A stretch of 64,000 nucleotides of DNA, taken from a virus. The translations under genes and the position numbers were made by a program. The DNA lies in IMG/VR virus record IMGVR_UViG_3300032116_000013, positions 1 to 64,000 of that record; one strand, written 5' to 3'. Every line of letters begins with the position of its first letter. The stretch's first letter is position 1. Of the stretch, positions 1 through 7,257 are shown one piece after another. The notes below the pieces were generated by a model. That model was not told the DNA's origin. It made no database searches and saw nothing but the letters and a program-made list of their open reading frames with translations.

Positions 1-13
1 CTGAGATTTTGTT

Positions 14-709
14 ATGATTATTGGACTTGTCGGTAATATCGGAAACGGTAAAGGTACAGTTGCAGACATTCTTGTTGATCGCCATTCTTTCATTAAAGAA
101 AGTTTTGCCAACAGTGTGAAGGATGCCTGCGCTGCGATCTTCGGTTGGAATCGCAGTATGCTTGAAGGCGATACAGCGGGTTCTAGATCTTGGCGCGAGC
201 AAGATGATCCATGGTGGTCTAGAAAACTTGGTCGTCCGTTCTCACCAAGACTGGCATTACAATTAATGGGCACAGAGGCAGGTCGTGGAGTATTTCACCC
301 TGATCTCTGGGTTCATACAGTAATGCGTCGTTGCGATCGAGCGCCTCAGAATAATTATGTCATTGCTGATGTTCGTTTCCCAAATGAAATTCAAGCAATT
401 CGAGACTCTGGTGGCAAAATCATTCGCGTCAAGCGTGGACCTGATCCTGAGTGGTATTCTTGCGCATTTACTCAAAACACTACTGATGAAAATGATCTAT
501 GGATGCTTCAAGATTCAGAAGAACTCATGGAGCAAAAGTATCCACACGTTCATATGAGCGAGTGGGCTTGGATCGGTTCACACTATGACGTAGTGCTAGA
601 CAATAATTGTGATTTAGATACTCTAAAAATTAGAGTTGATTCTGTGTTGGATTCGTTATATAATAATCGTGTTGAAGCAAATGAGGTTGTAAATTATGAA
701 ACTTTCTGA
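14..709 (+). CDS. Deoxynucleoside monophosphate kinase (T4 gp1-like)
   Basis: Phosphorylates dNMPs to dNDPs for phage DNA synthesis (family role of T4 gp1). The 231-residue protein opens with a P-loop, GNIGNGKGT at residues 7-15, and has the ADVRFPNE segment near residue 120 typical of phage dNMP kinases, followed by a short GGKIIRVKR strand. T4 gp1 is about 241 residues, so this looks full length. It begins 13 bases into the window and overlaps the clamp gene start by 14 bases, placing it in the replication operon. The substrate range cannot be read from the sequence. Confidence 0.85.
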   Translation: MIIGLVGNIGNGKGTVADILVDRHSFIKESFANSVKDACAAIFGWNRSMLEGDTAGSRSWREQDDPWWSRKLGRPFSPRLALQLMGTEAGRGVFHPDLWVHTVMRRCDRAPQNNYVIADVRFPNEIQAIRDSGGKIIRVKRGPDPEWYSCAFTQNTTDENDLWMLQDSEELMEQKYPHVHMSEWAWIGSHYDVVLDNNCDLDTLKIRVDSVLDSLYNNRVEANEVVNYETF

Positions 710-1385
710 TAATACTGTGCAAGTCTTGAAAAACTTTTCTGGCATCAACCAGAGCCTCTTGTTCAAGCAGGGCAATAAACTCCGCACCATTTCCCCATTG
801 AGCACTATCTTTGTTGAGGCAACTGTTTCTGAGTCATTCCCCAAGGAGTTCGCTCTTTATGATCTGAACAAGTTGCTTGCTAAGATTTCTCTGTACAAGG
901 ATGCTGATCTTTCTTTTGAAGATGATCGCATCGGAATCATTGATTCTGGCAAGAAGAAGTCTGACAATATCAAGTATTGTTCTTCAAAGGTGATCAAGAC
1001 TCCGCCTGAGAAGGCTATTGCGCTTGGTGATGCTGATTGCTCATTCTCTCTATCACAAGAAGATCTTGAGTGGATGAAGAAGTCGGCTGGCATTTCTGGT
1101 TCACCCAATTTCGTTTTTGAGAGCGATGGAACAACCATCAAATTCACCGCAACTGATGTAAAGGATGATTCGGCTGACCAGTCGACCATCGAAATTGGTG
1201 CTGGTGATGAAAAGACAACTTTCAAGGTTGTAATGAAGGTTGAGAATTTCAAGTTGATGGATGGTTCGTATGATGTTGAGATTGCGAAGAAAGGTCTTGC
1301 CAAGTTCAAGCATAAGGAAATTGACATCACCTACTTTATCGCTATCGAAGCCGCTAGTTCAACCTTCGGCGAAGTTGGAGAATAA
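696..1385 (+). CDS. 45: DNA polymerase sliding clamp (gp45)
   Basis: Trimeric processivity clamp for the phage polymerase; in T4 it also activates late transcription. The 229-residue protein matches gp45 in length and in its N-terminal pattern MKLSxxTxxxLKNFxxIN and the AxYDLNxxL stretch near residues 51-58. The ATG at 696 lies inside the end of the dNMP kinase gene. The replication genes 44, 62 and regA follow after four small genes, close to T4 gene order. Confidence 0.93.
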   Translation: MKLSDNTVQVLKNFSGINQSLLFKQGNKLRTISPLSTIFVEATVSESFPKEFALYDLNKLLAKISLYKDADLSFEDDRIGIIDSGKKKSDNIKYCSSKVIKTPPEKAIALGDADCSFSLSQEDLEWMKKSAGISGSPNFVFESDGTTIKFTATDVKDDSADQSTIEIGAGDEKTTFKVVMKVENFKLMDGSYDVEIAKKGLAKFKHKEIDITYFIAIEAASSTFGEVGE

Positions 1386-1387
1386 TT

Positions 1388-1624
1388 ATGAAGATCGACA
1401 AGGCAAAGGTTCTCGGCTGTCTCCAAGAAATCTCAAACTCACTCACTCGCATCGAGTCAGAACGCGATCTAATCAAGGACATTCTACAGAAGATGCAAGA
1501 TGAGCATGAGATCCCTAAGAAGTTGTCACGCAAGTTGGCAAAGACTTACCACAAGCGTAATTTTGACGAAGAAGTCGCTCAACAGAACGATTTTGTCGAA
1601 GTTTACGAAACGGTGGCTAAATAA
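1388..1624 (+). CDS. Small helical protein, DsbA-like double-strand DNA-binding candidate
   Basis: A 78-residue, mostly helical, charged protein starting two bases after the clamp stop codon. The pattern NSLTRIExERDLIKDI then KKLxRKLxKxYHKxNF resembles the small dsDNA-binding protein DsbA of T4-like phages as I remember it; the identification is from recall and not certain. It has no membrane segment or cysteines. Tight coupling to gene 45 suggests a replication or late-transcription accessory role. Confidence 0.6.
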   Translation: MKIDKAKVLGCLQEISNSLTRIESERDLIKDILQKMQDEHEIPKKLSRKLAKTYHKRNFDEEVAQQNDFVEVYETVAK

Positions 1625-1630
1625 GTCTAT

Positions 1631-1702
1631 TGGGGTGCTCTTTCATAGAGACGGCACAATCCGCCAGACTGCTCGCCGTGGGAGTTCACCTTCTCCACCC
1701 CA
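1631..1702 (+). ncRNA. Cloverleaf-like structured RNA between genes (not a canonical tRNA)
   Basis: A 72-base segment in the 98-base gap between two small genes folds on paper into a closed multi-helix junction. TGGGGTG at 1631-1637 pairs perfectly with CACCCCA at 1696-1702. Directly adjoining are CTCT/AGAG (1638-1641 with 1647-1650), ACGGC/GCCGT (1651-1655 with 1675-1679) and a weak GAG/CTC hairpin (1682-1684 with 1693-1695). The topology and length resemble a tRNA, but the T-loop consensus, a 7-base anticodon loop with U33 and a CCA end are absent. It is GC-richer than its surroundings. Confidence 0.4.
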
Positions 1703-1722
1703 TCTTCTTTTGAGGTTTTGTT

Positions 1723-1935
1723 ATGAATGAAACTGAACAAAAAATAGAAGAATTAAACGAAAAACTACAAGACTGCTTAGTCATATTGACTCAAATAAAA
1801 ATACTTGAATTGACTACTGAGTCATCTCCAGATAAAATGCATGAAATTATGCGAAGATCTCAGATAATTGAGTCTTTAGTTACAACAATTAGAAATTGTT
1901 CTTTGACGGCAAAAAGGTTTAAAGGTTTGTTATGA
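1723..1935 (+). CDS. Hypothetical small coiled-coil protein
   Basis: A 70-residue helical protein with heptad-like leucines and isoleucines in its first 35 residues. No family was recognised. It follows the structured 1631-1702 element, whose 3' end lies 20 bases upstream of this start. Its stop codon overlaps the next gene's ATG (ATGA), so the two are probably translated together. Confidence 0.6.
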   Translation: MNETEQKIEELNEKLQDCLVILTQIKILELTTESSPDKMHEIMRRSQIIESLVTTIRNCSLTAKRFKGLL

Positions 1936-2093
1936 ATGATGAATTGAGACTATTGATCTGTATGATCATATTCTTTGCGTTTACAATCGCGAACGCATAT
2001 TTCTTTTGGCTTCCGCAGTCAGCACCCGCAGTTATGTTGGTGTTGGTGGCGGCGTTTTACTCTGTTATGGAGAGTAAAAAGAATATTGTTTAA
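1932..2093 (+). CDS. Small membrane protein, two predicted transmembrane segments
   Basis: A 53-residue ORF starting at an ATGA overlap with the previous gene. Residues 5-24 and about 28-45 are strongly hydrophobic (LLICMIIFFAFTIANAYFF; AVMLVLVAAFYSV), separated by a WLPQSAP turn, and the C-terminus is basic. This looks like a small inner-membrane protein; the function is unknown. Confidence 0.65.
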   Translation: MNDELRLLICMIIFFAFTIANAYFFWLPQSAPAVMLVLVAAFYSVMESKKNIV

Positions 2094-2111
2094 TTTATTG
2101 AGAATTATATT

Positions 2112-2471
2112 ATGAATACTGAGATTACTTACAAAAAAACGCCACATGCTGTTTGTAACACAATATATGGTACTACAGGCGTAGATGTTATTCATGCCTG
2201 GTGTTTTGAAAACGATGATATTAATGATCGATTAGTAAAGAAGTGGATATCAAAGGCTCAATGTTATGTACAATCTGGTTTACAAGAGTTACCAGATTAC
2301 CTTTTTAAAGAAGCATATATCAGAAAATATCATGTAGATGTCTGGAATCAAAAAGCAAAAAACTACAGAATTTACAATAAATTCTTAACTAATTATGAGT
2401 TACAAAAATATTTTCAGGAGGAAGAATCTAATAAAGTTGCTGCTGATATTTTGATCAATAGTTTTGAATAA
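2112..2471 (+). CDS. Hypothetical protein, 119 aa
   Basis: Soluble-looking protein with many aromatic and lysine residues (HAWCFENDD; KKWISKAQCYVQSGLQELPDYLFKEA as separate segments). I do not recognise a family. It sits 11 bases before gene 44 in the replication operon and is preceded by a short leader. It has higher AT content than the replication genes around it, suggesting an accessory insertion. Confidence 0.6.
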   Translation: MNTEITYKKTPHAVCNTIYGTTGVDVIHAWCFENDDINDRLVKKWISKAQCYVQSGLQELPDYLFKEAYIRKYHVDVWNQKAKNYRIYNKFLTNYELQKYFQEEESNKVAADILINSFE

Positions 2472-2482
2472 GGAGTTATATT

Positions 2483-3421
2483 ATGAATGAAGTGCTCTGG
2501 GTCGAAAAATATCGTCCGCATACTATTGCCGACTGCATCCTTCCTGAAGAATACAAGACCACATTCCAGTCATACGTGGATCGCAAGGAGATTCCTCATC
2601 TCCTTCTCTGCGGTGGTCCAGGAACTGGCAAAACCACAGTCGCTCGTGCGCTGTGTGATGAAATTGGTTGCGACTATCTGATGATCAACGGTTCGGATGA
2701 GAGTGGTATTGATACGTTCCGCGTCAAGATCAAGAACTATGCAAGCGCAATGTCTCTTGGTGGTGGTAAGAAAGTTATTATTATTGATGAGGCAGATTAT
2801 CTAAATCCAAATAGTACGCAGCCTGCAATGCGTGCAGCGATGGAAGAGTTTGCTCATAACTGTACGTTCATCATGACTTGTAATTACAAGAATCGTATCA
2901 TTGAGCCGCTGCATTCACGATGCGCTGTGATTGAATTCAAACTTCGCAAAGAAGATCGTCCGAAGATGGCTGCAGCGTTCATGCGTCGTGCTGCTGAAAT
3001 TCTAGCGAATGAAAAGATTCCTTATGACAAGGCAGTGCTCGTTGAAGTTGTCAAGAAACACTTTCCTGACTATCGCCGAGTACTGAATGAACTGCAGCGT
3101 TATTCGGTCAGCGGTAAGATTGATGCTGGTATTCTTACAACCATTGCTGATGTTTCACTCAATGATCTAGTGACTTCACTCAAGGATCAAAACTTCAGTG
3201 CGATGCGCAAGTGGGTTGCGGACTTTGGTGGTGATGATCCTGCAAAGATCTATCGTAAGATCTATGATAGTCTGTATGATATCATGGATAAGTCTACGAT
3301 TCCAAACGCAGTCGTTATTCTAGCAAAGTATCAATACCAGGCTGCATTTGTTGCCGATCAGGAACTGAATCTCACCGCATGTTTGACCGAAATGATGGTT
3401 GAGTGCAAGTTCAATGGCTGA
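2483..3421 (+). CDS. 44: Clamp loader ATPase large subunit (gp44)
   Basis: AAA+ ATPase subunit that opens and loads the gp45 clamp. Walker A GGPGTGKTT is at residues 44-52, Walker B with IDEAD at 101-105, and the clamp-loader SRC motif at 145-147 supplies the trans-acting arginine. Length of 312 residues agrees with T4 gp44 (319). A good ribosome site (aaggag) precedes the ATG. The 3' end overlaps gene 62 by 8 bases, as expected for the 44-62 complex. Confidence 0.95.
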   Translation: MNEVLWVEKYRPHTIADCILPEEYKTTFQSYVDRKEIPHLLLCGGPGTGKTTVARALCDEIGCDYLMINGSDESGIDTFRVKIKNYASAMSLGGGKKVIIIDEADYLNPNSTQPAMRAAMEEFAHNCTFIMTCNYKNRIIEPLHSRCAVIEFKLRKEDRPKMAAAFMRRAAEILANEKIPYDKAVLVEVVKKHFPDYRRVLNELQRYSVSGKIDAGILTTIADVSLNDLVTSLKDQNFSAMRKWVADFGGDDPAKIYRKIYDSLYDIMDKSTIPNAVVILAKYQYQAAFVADQELNLTACLTEMMVECKFNG

Positions 3422-3794
3422 CCTATTCAAAGAGATCATTCCGTCTATCCTGCAGACGAAAGAATATGCTCTCCTGACCGAACAGGACGAGAAGTCATAT
3501 TCAGCGTTTATGGTCAATCGTGCTTTATCGTATCACCGCGATACGGTCCTTTTGGCTAATGAAATGAACCGATACTCGACCCTTGACAATAAACTCAAGT
3601 ATGACTTTCTTATAAATATTGTAAGAGCCTCTAAGCGTCCATACAGTAAATGGCACAAAAAGGCTTCTAGCAGTGATTTGATTGCTGTCAAGGAATATTA
3701 TGGCTACTCCGATGCGAAAGCCGAGGAAGCATTAAAAATTCTATCTGATACTCAAATCACCGAGATAAAAAAACAATTATACAAGGGTGATTGA
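3414..3794 (+). CDS. 62: Clamp loader small subunit (gp62)
   Basis: Small clamp-loader subunit that, in T4, forms a 4:1 complex with gp44. The sequence is poorly conserved, but the position between 44 and regA and the short helical composition fit gp62. An upstream GTG at 3399 is possible; I chose ATG 3414 because it gives the usual start MADLFKEI and a short overlap with gene 44. The product of 126 residues is shorter than T4 gp62 (187), as is common in distant T4-like phages. Confidence 0.82.
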   Translation: MADLFKEIIPSILQTKEYALLTEQDEKSYSAFMVNRALSYHRDTVLLANEMNRYSTLDNKLKYDFLINIVRASKRPYSKWHKKASSSDLIAVKEYYGYSDAKAEEALKILSDTQITEIKKQLYKGD

Positions 3795-3795
3795 G

Positions 3796-4194
3796 ATGAT
3801 TGATAAATTAGTAGAAGTTACATTATCCAAGCAGGATGACTTCCTTAAAGTCCGCGAGACGCTCACTCGTATCGGCGTCGCAGCCAAAAACGAAAACATT
3901 CTTTACCAGTCTTGCCATATCCTCCATAAACAAGGAAAGTATTATATCGTCCACTTCAAGGAACTCTTTGAACTGGATGGTAAGCCAAGCAATATGTCAG
4001 ACAACGACGTCCAGCGCCGAAATACCATCGCCAATCTAATGGCTGAGTGGGGATTGGTGACGTTGGTGAATCCAGAAAAGACCAAGGACAATGTTGCGCC
4101 ATTGAGCCAGATCAAGATCCTTCCGTTCAAGGAAAAGGCTGATTGGCAGTTGGTGTCCAAGTATACAATCGGGAAGAAAAAGAAAGAGGCATAA
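3796..4194 (+). CDS. regA: RegA translational repressor
   Basis: RNA-binding repressor of early mRNAs. The 132-residue product matches T4 RegA closely in pattern: DDFLKVRETLTRIGVA, LYQSCHILHKQGKYYIVHFKE (as two neighbouring segments), AEWGLV and the end WQLVSKYTIGKKKK. An in-frame GTG at 3787 is possible, but ATG 3796 gives the typical short N-terminus. It follows gene 62 by one base. In T4 gene 43 comes next; here a 16 kb accessory block intervenes. Confidence 0.95.
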   Translation: MIDKLVEVTLSKQDDFLKVRETLTRIGVAAKNENILYQSCHILHKQGKYYIVHFKELFELDGKPSNMSDNDVQRRNTIANLMAEWGLVTLVNPEKTKDNVAPLSQIKILPFKEKADWQLVSKYTIGKKKKEA

Positions 4195-4197
4195 TTT

Positions 4198-4761
4198 ATG
4201 ATTCAATTGGGTATGTATCGAATGAGTGATGATGTGATTGTTCCGAGTTATGGAACTTCAATGTCAACTTGTTTTGATTTGAGTTTTTTCCCACTAGATG
4301 CAACGGTCAAGGGCTACGATCAACATAATAATCCGATTTCACAATACGTCAATGGTCATGGTGAGATTTCCATTTATCCTGGCGATCGCCTTTTGATCCC
4401 GACTGGAATTATTCTCAAGGTTCTACGAAACATGACCATTGAGACGTATTCTGATATTTCTAGGCATGATGTTCCTTTGAAGCACTATAGCATTCGCTTG
4501 CATGCGCGCTCTGGGCTTGCTCTCAAGAAGGGATTGGTTCTAGCCAATTCTGAAGGCGTGGTTGACGTTGACTATCAAGAACAGATTTTTGTCATTCTCA
4601 CAAACATTTCGTCCATGGGAACAGTGTTGAAGAAAGGCGATCGAATTGCTCAGGCTGAAGTGGTTTGCAATGAGCCATTTGAGTTTGTAGAGTTTGGAGT
4701 TGCTCCAGAGAAATATTCCGAAAGAGAAGGTGGATTTGGCTCCACTGGTGTCTCTGTCTGA
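4198..4761 (+). CDS. dut: dUTP diphosphatase (dUTPase)
   Basis: Hydrolyses dUTP to dUMP and diphosphate, keeping uracil out of DNA and feeding dTMP synthesis. All trimeric dUTPase motifs are visible: a degenerate motif 1 near the N-terminus, RSGLALKKG (motif 2), NSEGVVDVDYQ (motif 3), GDRIAQ (motif 4) and REGGFGSTG (motif 5) near the C-terminus. At 187 residues it is longer than bacterial Dut, with an inserted loop around residues 40-75. It lies three bases after regA. Confidence 0.92.
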   Translation: MIQLGMYRMSDDVIVPSYGTSMSTCFDLSFFPLDATVKGYDQHNNPISQYVNGHGEISIYPGDRLLIPTGIILKVLRNMTIETYSDISRHDVPLKHYSIRLHARSGLALKKGLVLANSEGVVDVDYQEQIFVILTNISSMGTVLKKGDRIAQAEVVCNEPFEFVEFGVAPEKYSEREGGFGSTGVSV

Positions 4762-4769
4762 TATAAATA
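4762..4769 (+). promoter_or_regulatory. Late-type promoter TATAAATA upstream of hsp20
   Basis: An exact TATAAATA octamer, the T4 late-promoter consensus read by the gp55-type sigma factor, in the 70-base gap before the heat-shock gene. A hairpin (4774-4796, TGGAA/TTCCA with an inner CCC/GGG) begins about where transcription would start and may cap the mRNA. Confidence 0.6.
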
Positions 4770-4831
4770 GAAGTGGAATGCCCGATTGGGGTTCCATAAC
4801 TATAAACTTGCTTATTTAAGGAGTAAACAAA

Positions 4832-5296
4832 ATGACAAATCTAAACGCACTATCATCTGTAAATTATGAGCGTTATCTTCCATCCCTTCTCGGATTCGAA
4901 AGCGCATTCGCCGCACTCGATAACGCCTCTCATCTACTAACGTCTGGCGCTTCTGCTTTTCCACCTGTGAACGTCGTCAAGAAAGACGAATATAATTTTG
5001 TGGTTGAACTTGCAGTTGCTGGATACAAACTAGATGAAATTGACATTACTGCAGAAAAGAACTCACTCAAAGTGTCTGGTAAGAAAACAGAAACCGATGA
5101 TCGTCAATATCTTGTAAAGGGTATTGCTGGTCGTTCATTCTCACGCCAGTTTGTTCTTTCTGATACAGTAGTCGTTCGTGGTGCTGAACTTGCTGATGGC
5201 ATTCTTTCTATTCAATTAGAGAACGTCATTCCTGAAGAACAGAAACCTCGTAAGATTTCAATTCAAAAGCCTGCGCTAATTACAGCAAAGGAATAA
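4832..5296 (+). CDS. Small heat-shock protein, Hsp20/alpha-crystallin family
   Basis: ATP-independent chaperone. The 154-residue protein has a crystallin domain from about residue 50, with FVVELAVAGYKLDEIDITAEKNSLKVSGKK compatible features (given here as the pattern VELAVAGY then LKVSG), GRSFSRQFVL and a late AELADGILSIQL strand typical of IbpA/Hsp20. T4-like phages of aquatic hosts often carry hsp20. An aaggag site precedes the ATG, and a late promoter motif lies 63 bases upstream. Confidence 0.93.
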   Translation: MTNLNALSSVNYERYLPSLLGFESAFAALDNASHLLTSGASAFPPVNVVKKDEYNFVVELAVAGYKLDEIDITAEKNSLKVSGKKTETDDRQYLVKGIAGRSFSRQFVLSDTVVVRGAELADGILSIQLENVIPEEQKPRKISIQKPALITAKE

Positions 5297-5312
5297 CTGA
5301 GTAAACTATATT

Positions 5313-5795
5313 ATGAATTATGATGAACTCTCGTGGGATGAATTGTTTATCTTACAGGCTGCTCTGATTTCTCAGAAAAGCAAGGATCCGTCGACAAAGG
5401 TGGGGTGTGTAATCGTCAATGATGATAACGTCATCTTGTCGACGGGTTTTAATGGCTTTCCTCGTGGCATCGAAGAAGATTGGAAAGATCGCTGGAAGCG
5501 CCCAGAAAAGTATCACTGGGTAGAGCACGCTGAACGTAACGCAATCTTCAATGCCGCTCGCGTTGGAGTTTCTCTCAACAACTCCCGCGCATATCTAAAC
5601 TGGGAACCGAAACCCTGCGCTGATTGCACACGCGCATTGATTCAGGCTGGCATCAAGGAAGTCATCGGACCAAACCGAAAGTTTACTGGGGCTGGTGCAG
5701 GTAAGCATTACTCGATCGACCACGCCGAAACCATGCTCCGCGAGGCAGGAGTTAAGATACGTTATTATGATGTAAACATGCCGTTAGAACCATAG
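5313..5795 (+). CDS. dCMP deaminase (zinc-dependent)
   Basis: Converts dCMP to dUMP for thymidylate synthesis. The HAERNAIFNAA motif (zinc His and catalytic Glu) lies near residues 72-82 and the PCADC zinc cysteines near 97-101. At 160 residues it is shorter than T4 Cd (193) but has the full catalytic core. It works with the dUTPase upstream and ThyX at 49.6 kb. Confidence 0.92.
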   Translation: MNYDELSWDELFILQAALISQKSKDPSTKVGCVIVNDDNVILSTGFNGFPRGIEEDWKDRWKRPEKYHWVEHAERNAIFNAARVGVSLNNSRAYLNWEPKPCADCTRALIQAGIKEVIGPNRKFTGAGAGKHYSIDHAETMLREAGVKIRYYDVNMPLEP

Positions 5796-5802
5796 GTGAT
5801 AT

Positions 5803-6405
5803 ATGAAAGGTGAATGGTGTTATTGGAACTATGCGTTTACTGTAGAAGAATGTAATCAAATTATAGAACTTTGTAAAAATCTACCAGAACAGTTGGCAAC
5901 TATAGGAATAAATTCGCAGATACCGCAAGATCTACAAAAATTGACTGATGCATATAGGAAAAGTATTGTAAGATGGATTGATAATACAACAAATCCTGAG
6001 TTTGATTGGGTGTATGATAAAATTTGGAATGTGACAAATAGAACCAATAGAGACTGGTTTCACTTTAATATAACAACTCTACCGCCTATGCAATTTACTG
6101 AATATGATGAAAATTATAAAGGTGAATATAAAATGCATCAGGACGTATTTTGGTTAACAAATACTAATAGGCACCGCAAACTATCAACTATAATTCAGCT
6201 AACAGATGAATCGAGTTATGTTGGAGGCGATCTAAAATTTCATCAGTTAACTGGATCACTTCCTACAGAACAAGATTATGCAAATATGAGAAAAATCGGA
6301 ACAGCAATCACCTTCCCGTCATTTATAAATCACCAACTAGAACCTGTGACCAAAGGAACAAGATATAGCCTAGTTGCTTGGTTCGAAGGACCGAAGTTCC
6401 AATAG
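5803..6405 (+). CDS. 2-oxoglutarate/Fe(II) oxygenase, prolyl-4-hydroxylase-like
   Basis: Predicted non-haem iron dioxygenase of 200 residues. The HxD pair is in KMHQDVFW; the distal His in NHQLEPVTKGTRYSLVAW, with Arg in the same segment for 2-oxoglutarate binding. This matches PKHD/PiuC-type hydroxylases common in aquatic T4-like phages. The substrate is unknown: a protein side chain, glycan or nucleobase are all possible. It starts seven bases after the deaminase gene. Confidence 0.82.
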   Translation: MKGEWCYWNYAFTVEECNQIIELCKNLPEQLATIGINSQIPQDLQKLTDAYRKSIVRWIDNTTNPEFDWVYDKIWNVTNRTNRDWFHFNITTLPPMQFTEYDENYKGEYKMHQDVFWLTNTNRHRKLSTIIQLTDESSYVGGDLKFHQLTGSLPTEQDYANMRKIGTAITFPSFINHQLEPVTKGTRYSLVAWFEGPKFQ

Positions 6406-6425
6406 AGCCATATTGGGCTTCTCTA

Positions 6426-6453
6426 CCCCAAACCCTATACCCTATCCCTACCC
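6426..6453 (-). other. Potential G-quadruplex / i-motif tract
   Basis: The plus strand carries five runs of three or four C (6426-6429, 6433-6435, 6440-6442, 6446-6448, 6451-6453) separated by 2-4 bases, so the minus strand has five G-runs fitting the G3 N1-7 quadruplex rule. It lies in the 164-base gap after the oxygenase gene and about 80 bases before an early promoter. Confidence 0.55.
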
Positions 6454-6504
6454 GAAAACCGACCCGCTGCAAACCGATTGCAGGAGGTTTTACACACTTT
6501 GTGC

Positions 6505-6575
6505 AAGTTATTGATTCTATTAGAGTTTTTACTATTGTGTTTTTTCGTTCTATAGGCTATAATTGTCTTATGAAA
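6505..6575 (+). repeat. Promoter cassette, copy 1 of a 71-bp direct repeat
   Basis: This 71-base segment is repeated at 6838-6908 with the same length and roughly 60 matching positions. Each copy ends in a promoter and the first six bases of a coding region (ATGAAA). Confidence 0.85.
6535..6563 (+). promoter_or_regulatory. Sigma-70-type promoter giving a likely leaderless mRNA
   Basis: TTGTGT at 6535-6540, a 17-base spacer and TATAAT at 6558-6563. The next ATG begins at 6570, seven bases after the -10 end, which is where transcription would normally start. The predicted mRNA would therefore begin at or within a base or two of the start codon and lack a Shine-Dalgarno. Confidence 0.72.
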
Positions 6576-6839
6576 TATGAAAACGCTGTGAAAATTGGTG
6601 ACGTGGTCAAGTCCCTGGACTTCGTTGGTATCAATGACTGCTACTATGTCGGTCTCGTTGTGGGCGTCAGCAAGATGGACGGTACGTTCCGCGCCAAGAC
6701 CATCAAGCGTGTGTGGCGCGGTGAGGTAGATTATAAGAAAATCTACAATGACTTCTTCGTTGCTCCGCTTCCTGGCAATCATCTTCTGGATGATCTGGAA
6801 GAAAATATTCGCGACCCTCGCATTCAGGTGGTTGCGTAA
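6570..6839 (+). CDS. Hypothetical protein, 89 aa, leaderless start
   Basis: Starts at the ATG seven bases downstream of a TATAAT box. The sequence contains VKIGDVVKSLDF and RAKTIKRVWRGE, a compact beta-rich pattern like small SH3-type or KOW-type domains, but no family is recognised with confidence. It heads a run of small accessory genes and probably is an early gene read by host RNA polymerase. Confidence 0.7.
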   Translation: MKYENAVKIGDVVKSLDFVGINDCYYVGLVVGVSKMDGTFRAKTIKRVWRGEVDYKKIYNDFFVAPLPGNHLLDDLEENIRDPRIQVVA

Positions 6840-6908
6840 GTTATTGATTCTTAACGGTTTTTTACTATTGAGTTTTTTCGCTCTGTAGGCTATAATATTC
6901 TTATGAAA
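6838..6908 (+). repeat. Promoter cassette, copy 2 of a 71-bp direct repeat
   Basis: Second copy of the 6505-6575 segment, placed immediately at the stop codon of the first leaderless gene. The duplication includes the entire promoter and the start codon, so both genes share the same initiation signals. Confidence 0.85.
6868..6896 (+). promoter_or_regulatory. Sigma-70-type promoter, second leaderless copy
   Basis: TTGAGT at 6868-6873, 17-base spacer, TATAAT at 6891-6896, and an ATG at 6903 with the same six-base gap as in the first copy. Confidence 0.72.
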
Positions 6909-7118
6909 ATCGAAAACACCCCATATTACGAAATGTTCTCTGACGGCGGCAATGCTGCGGTTCATGAGGTTGTCGAAATTGCTCGGCTCCACGAAATTCC
7001 TTGGAATCAGGTTCAGCGAATGTTGAACGATCTTAGCAAAATCGAAATCTACAGCGAAGCGTCTGATACCGCAGTTCGCGAGGCAGTTTACTTTGCTCTT
7101 TTTGCGGAGGTTGCGTAA
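6903..7118 (+). CDS. Hypothetical protein, 71 aa, leaderless start
   Basis: Acidic, helical protein. The HEVVEIARLHEIPWNQVQRML segment can be read as two helices like a small DNA-binding fold, but no family is recognised. It begins with MKIEN directly after the duplicated promoter. Its stop overlaps the next start (TAATG). Confidence 0.68.
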   Translation: MKIENTPYYEMFSDGGNAAVHEVVEIARLHEIPWNQVQRMLNDLSKIEIYSEASDTAVREAVYFALFAEVA

Positions 7119-7252
7119 TGAATTACACCGTTCTGTATTCTACTTTTCGCCGTCGGTCTGCCGAGCAGTATATGTCCGAGCGCAACATTCCCAACAGTGT
7201 GCTTTGGCTTAACGGCTCAGGCGAATGGCAAGTTCGCGTCTATTCGGAGTAA
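7118..7252 (+). CDS. Hypothetical small protein, 44 aa
   Basis: Short ORF beginning at a TAATG overlap, with GGAGG 14 bases upstream of its ATG. The product starts MNYTVLYSTFRRRSAEQY and ends GSGEWQVRVYSE. It has regular codon use and tight spacing to both neighbours, which supports translation; the function is unknown. Confidence 0.5.
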   Translation: MNYTVLYSTFRRRSAEQYMSERNIPNSVLWLNGSGEWQVRVYSE

Positions 7253-7257
7253 CATAA

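Noticed and set aside
1631-1702. Canonical tRNA gene
   Set aside because: Length and a 7-bp end stem fit, but the third arm has only three pairs, the middle loop is 19 bases and T-loop residues are wrong.
6467-6483. Intrinsic terminator CTGCA/TGCAG after the oxygenase gene
   Set aside because: Only five pairs, and the following sequence is GAGGTTTTAC, not a good T-run; evidence is too weak.
6435-6992. Long minus-strand ORF of 185 codons across the duplicated promoter
   Set aside because: It crosses two promoters and two plus-strand genes and its apparent internal repeats only reflect the promoter duplication.
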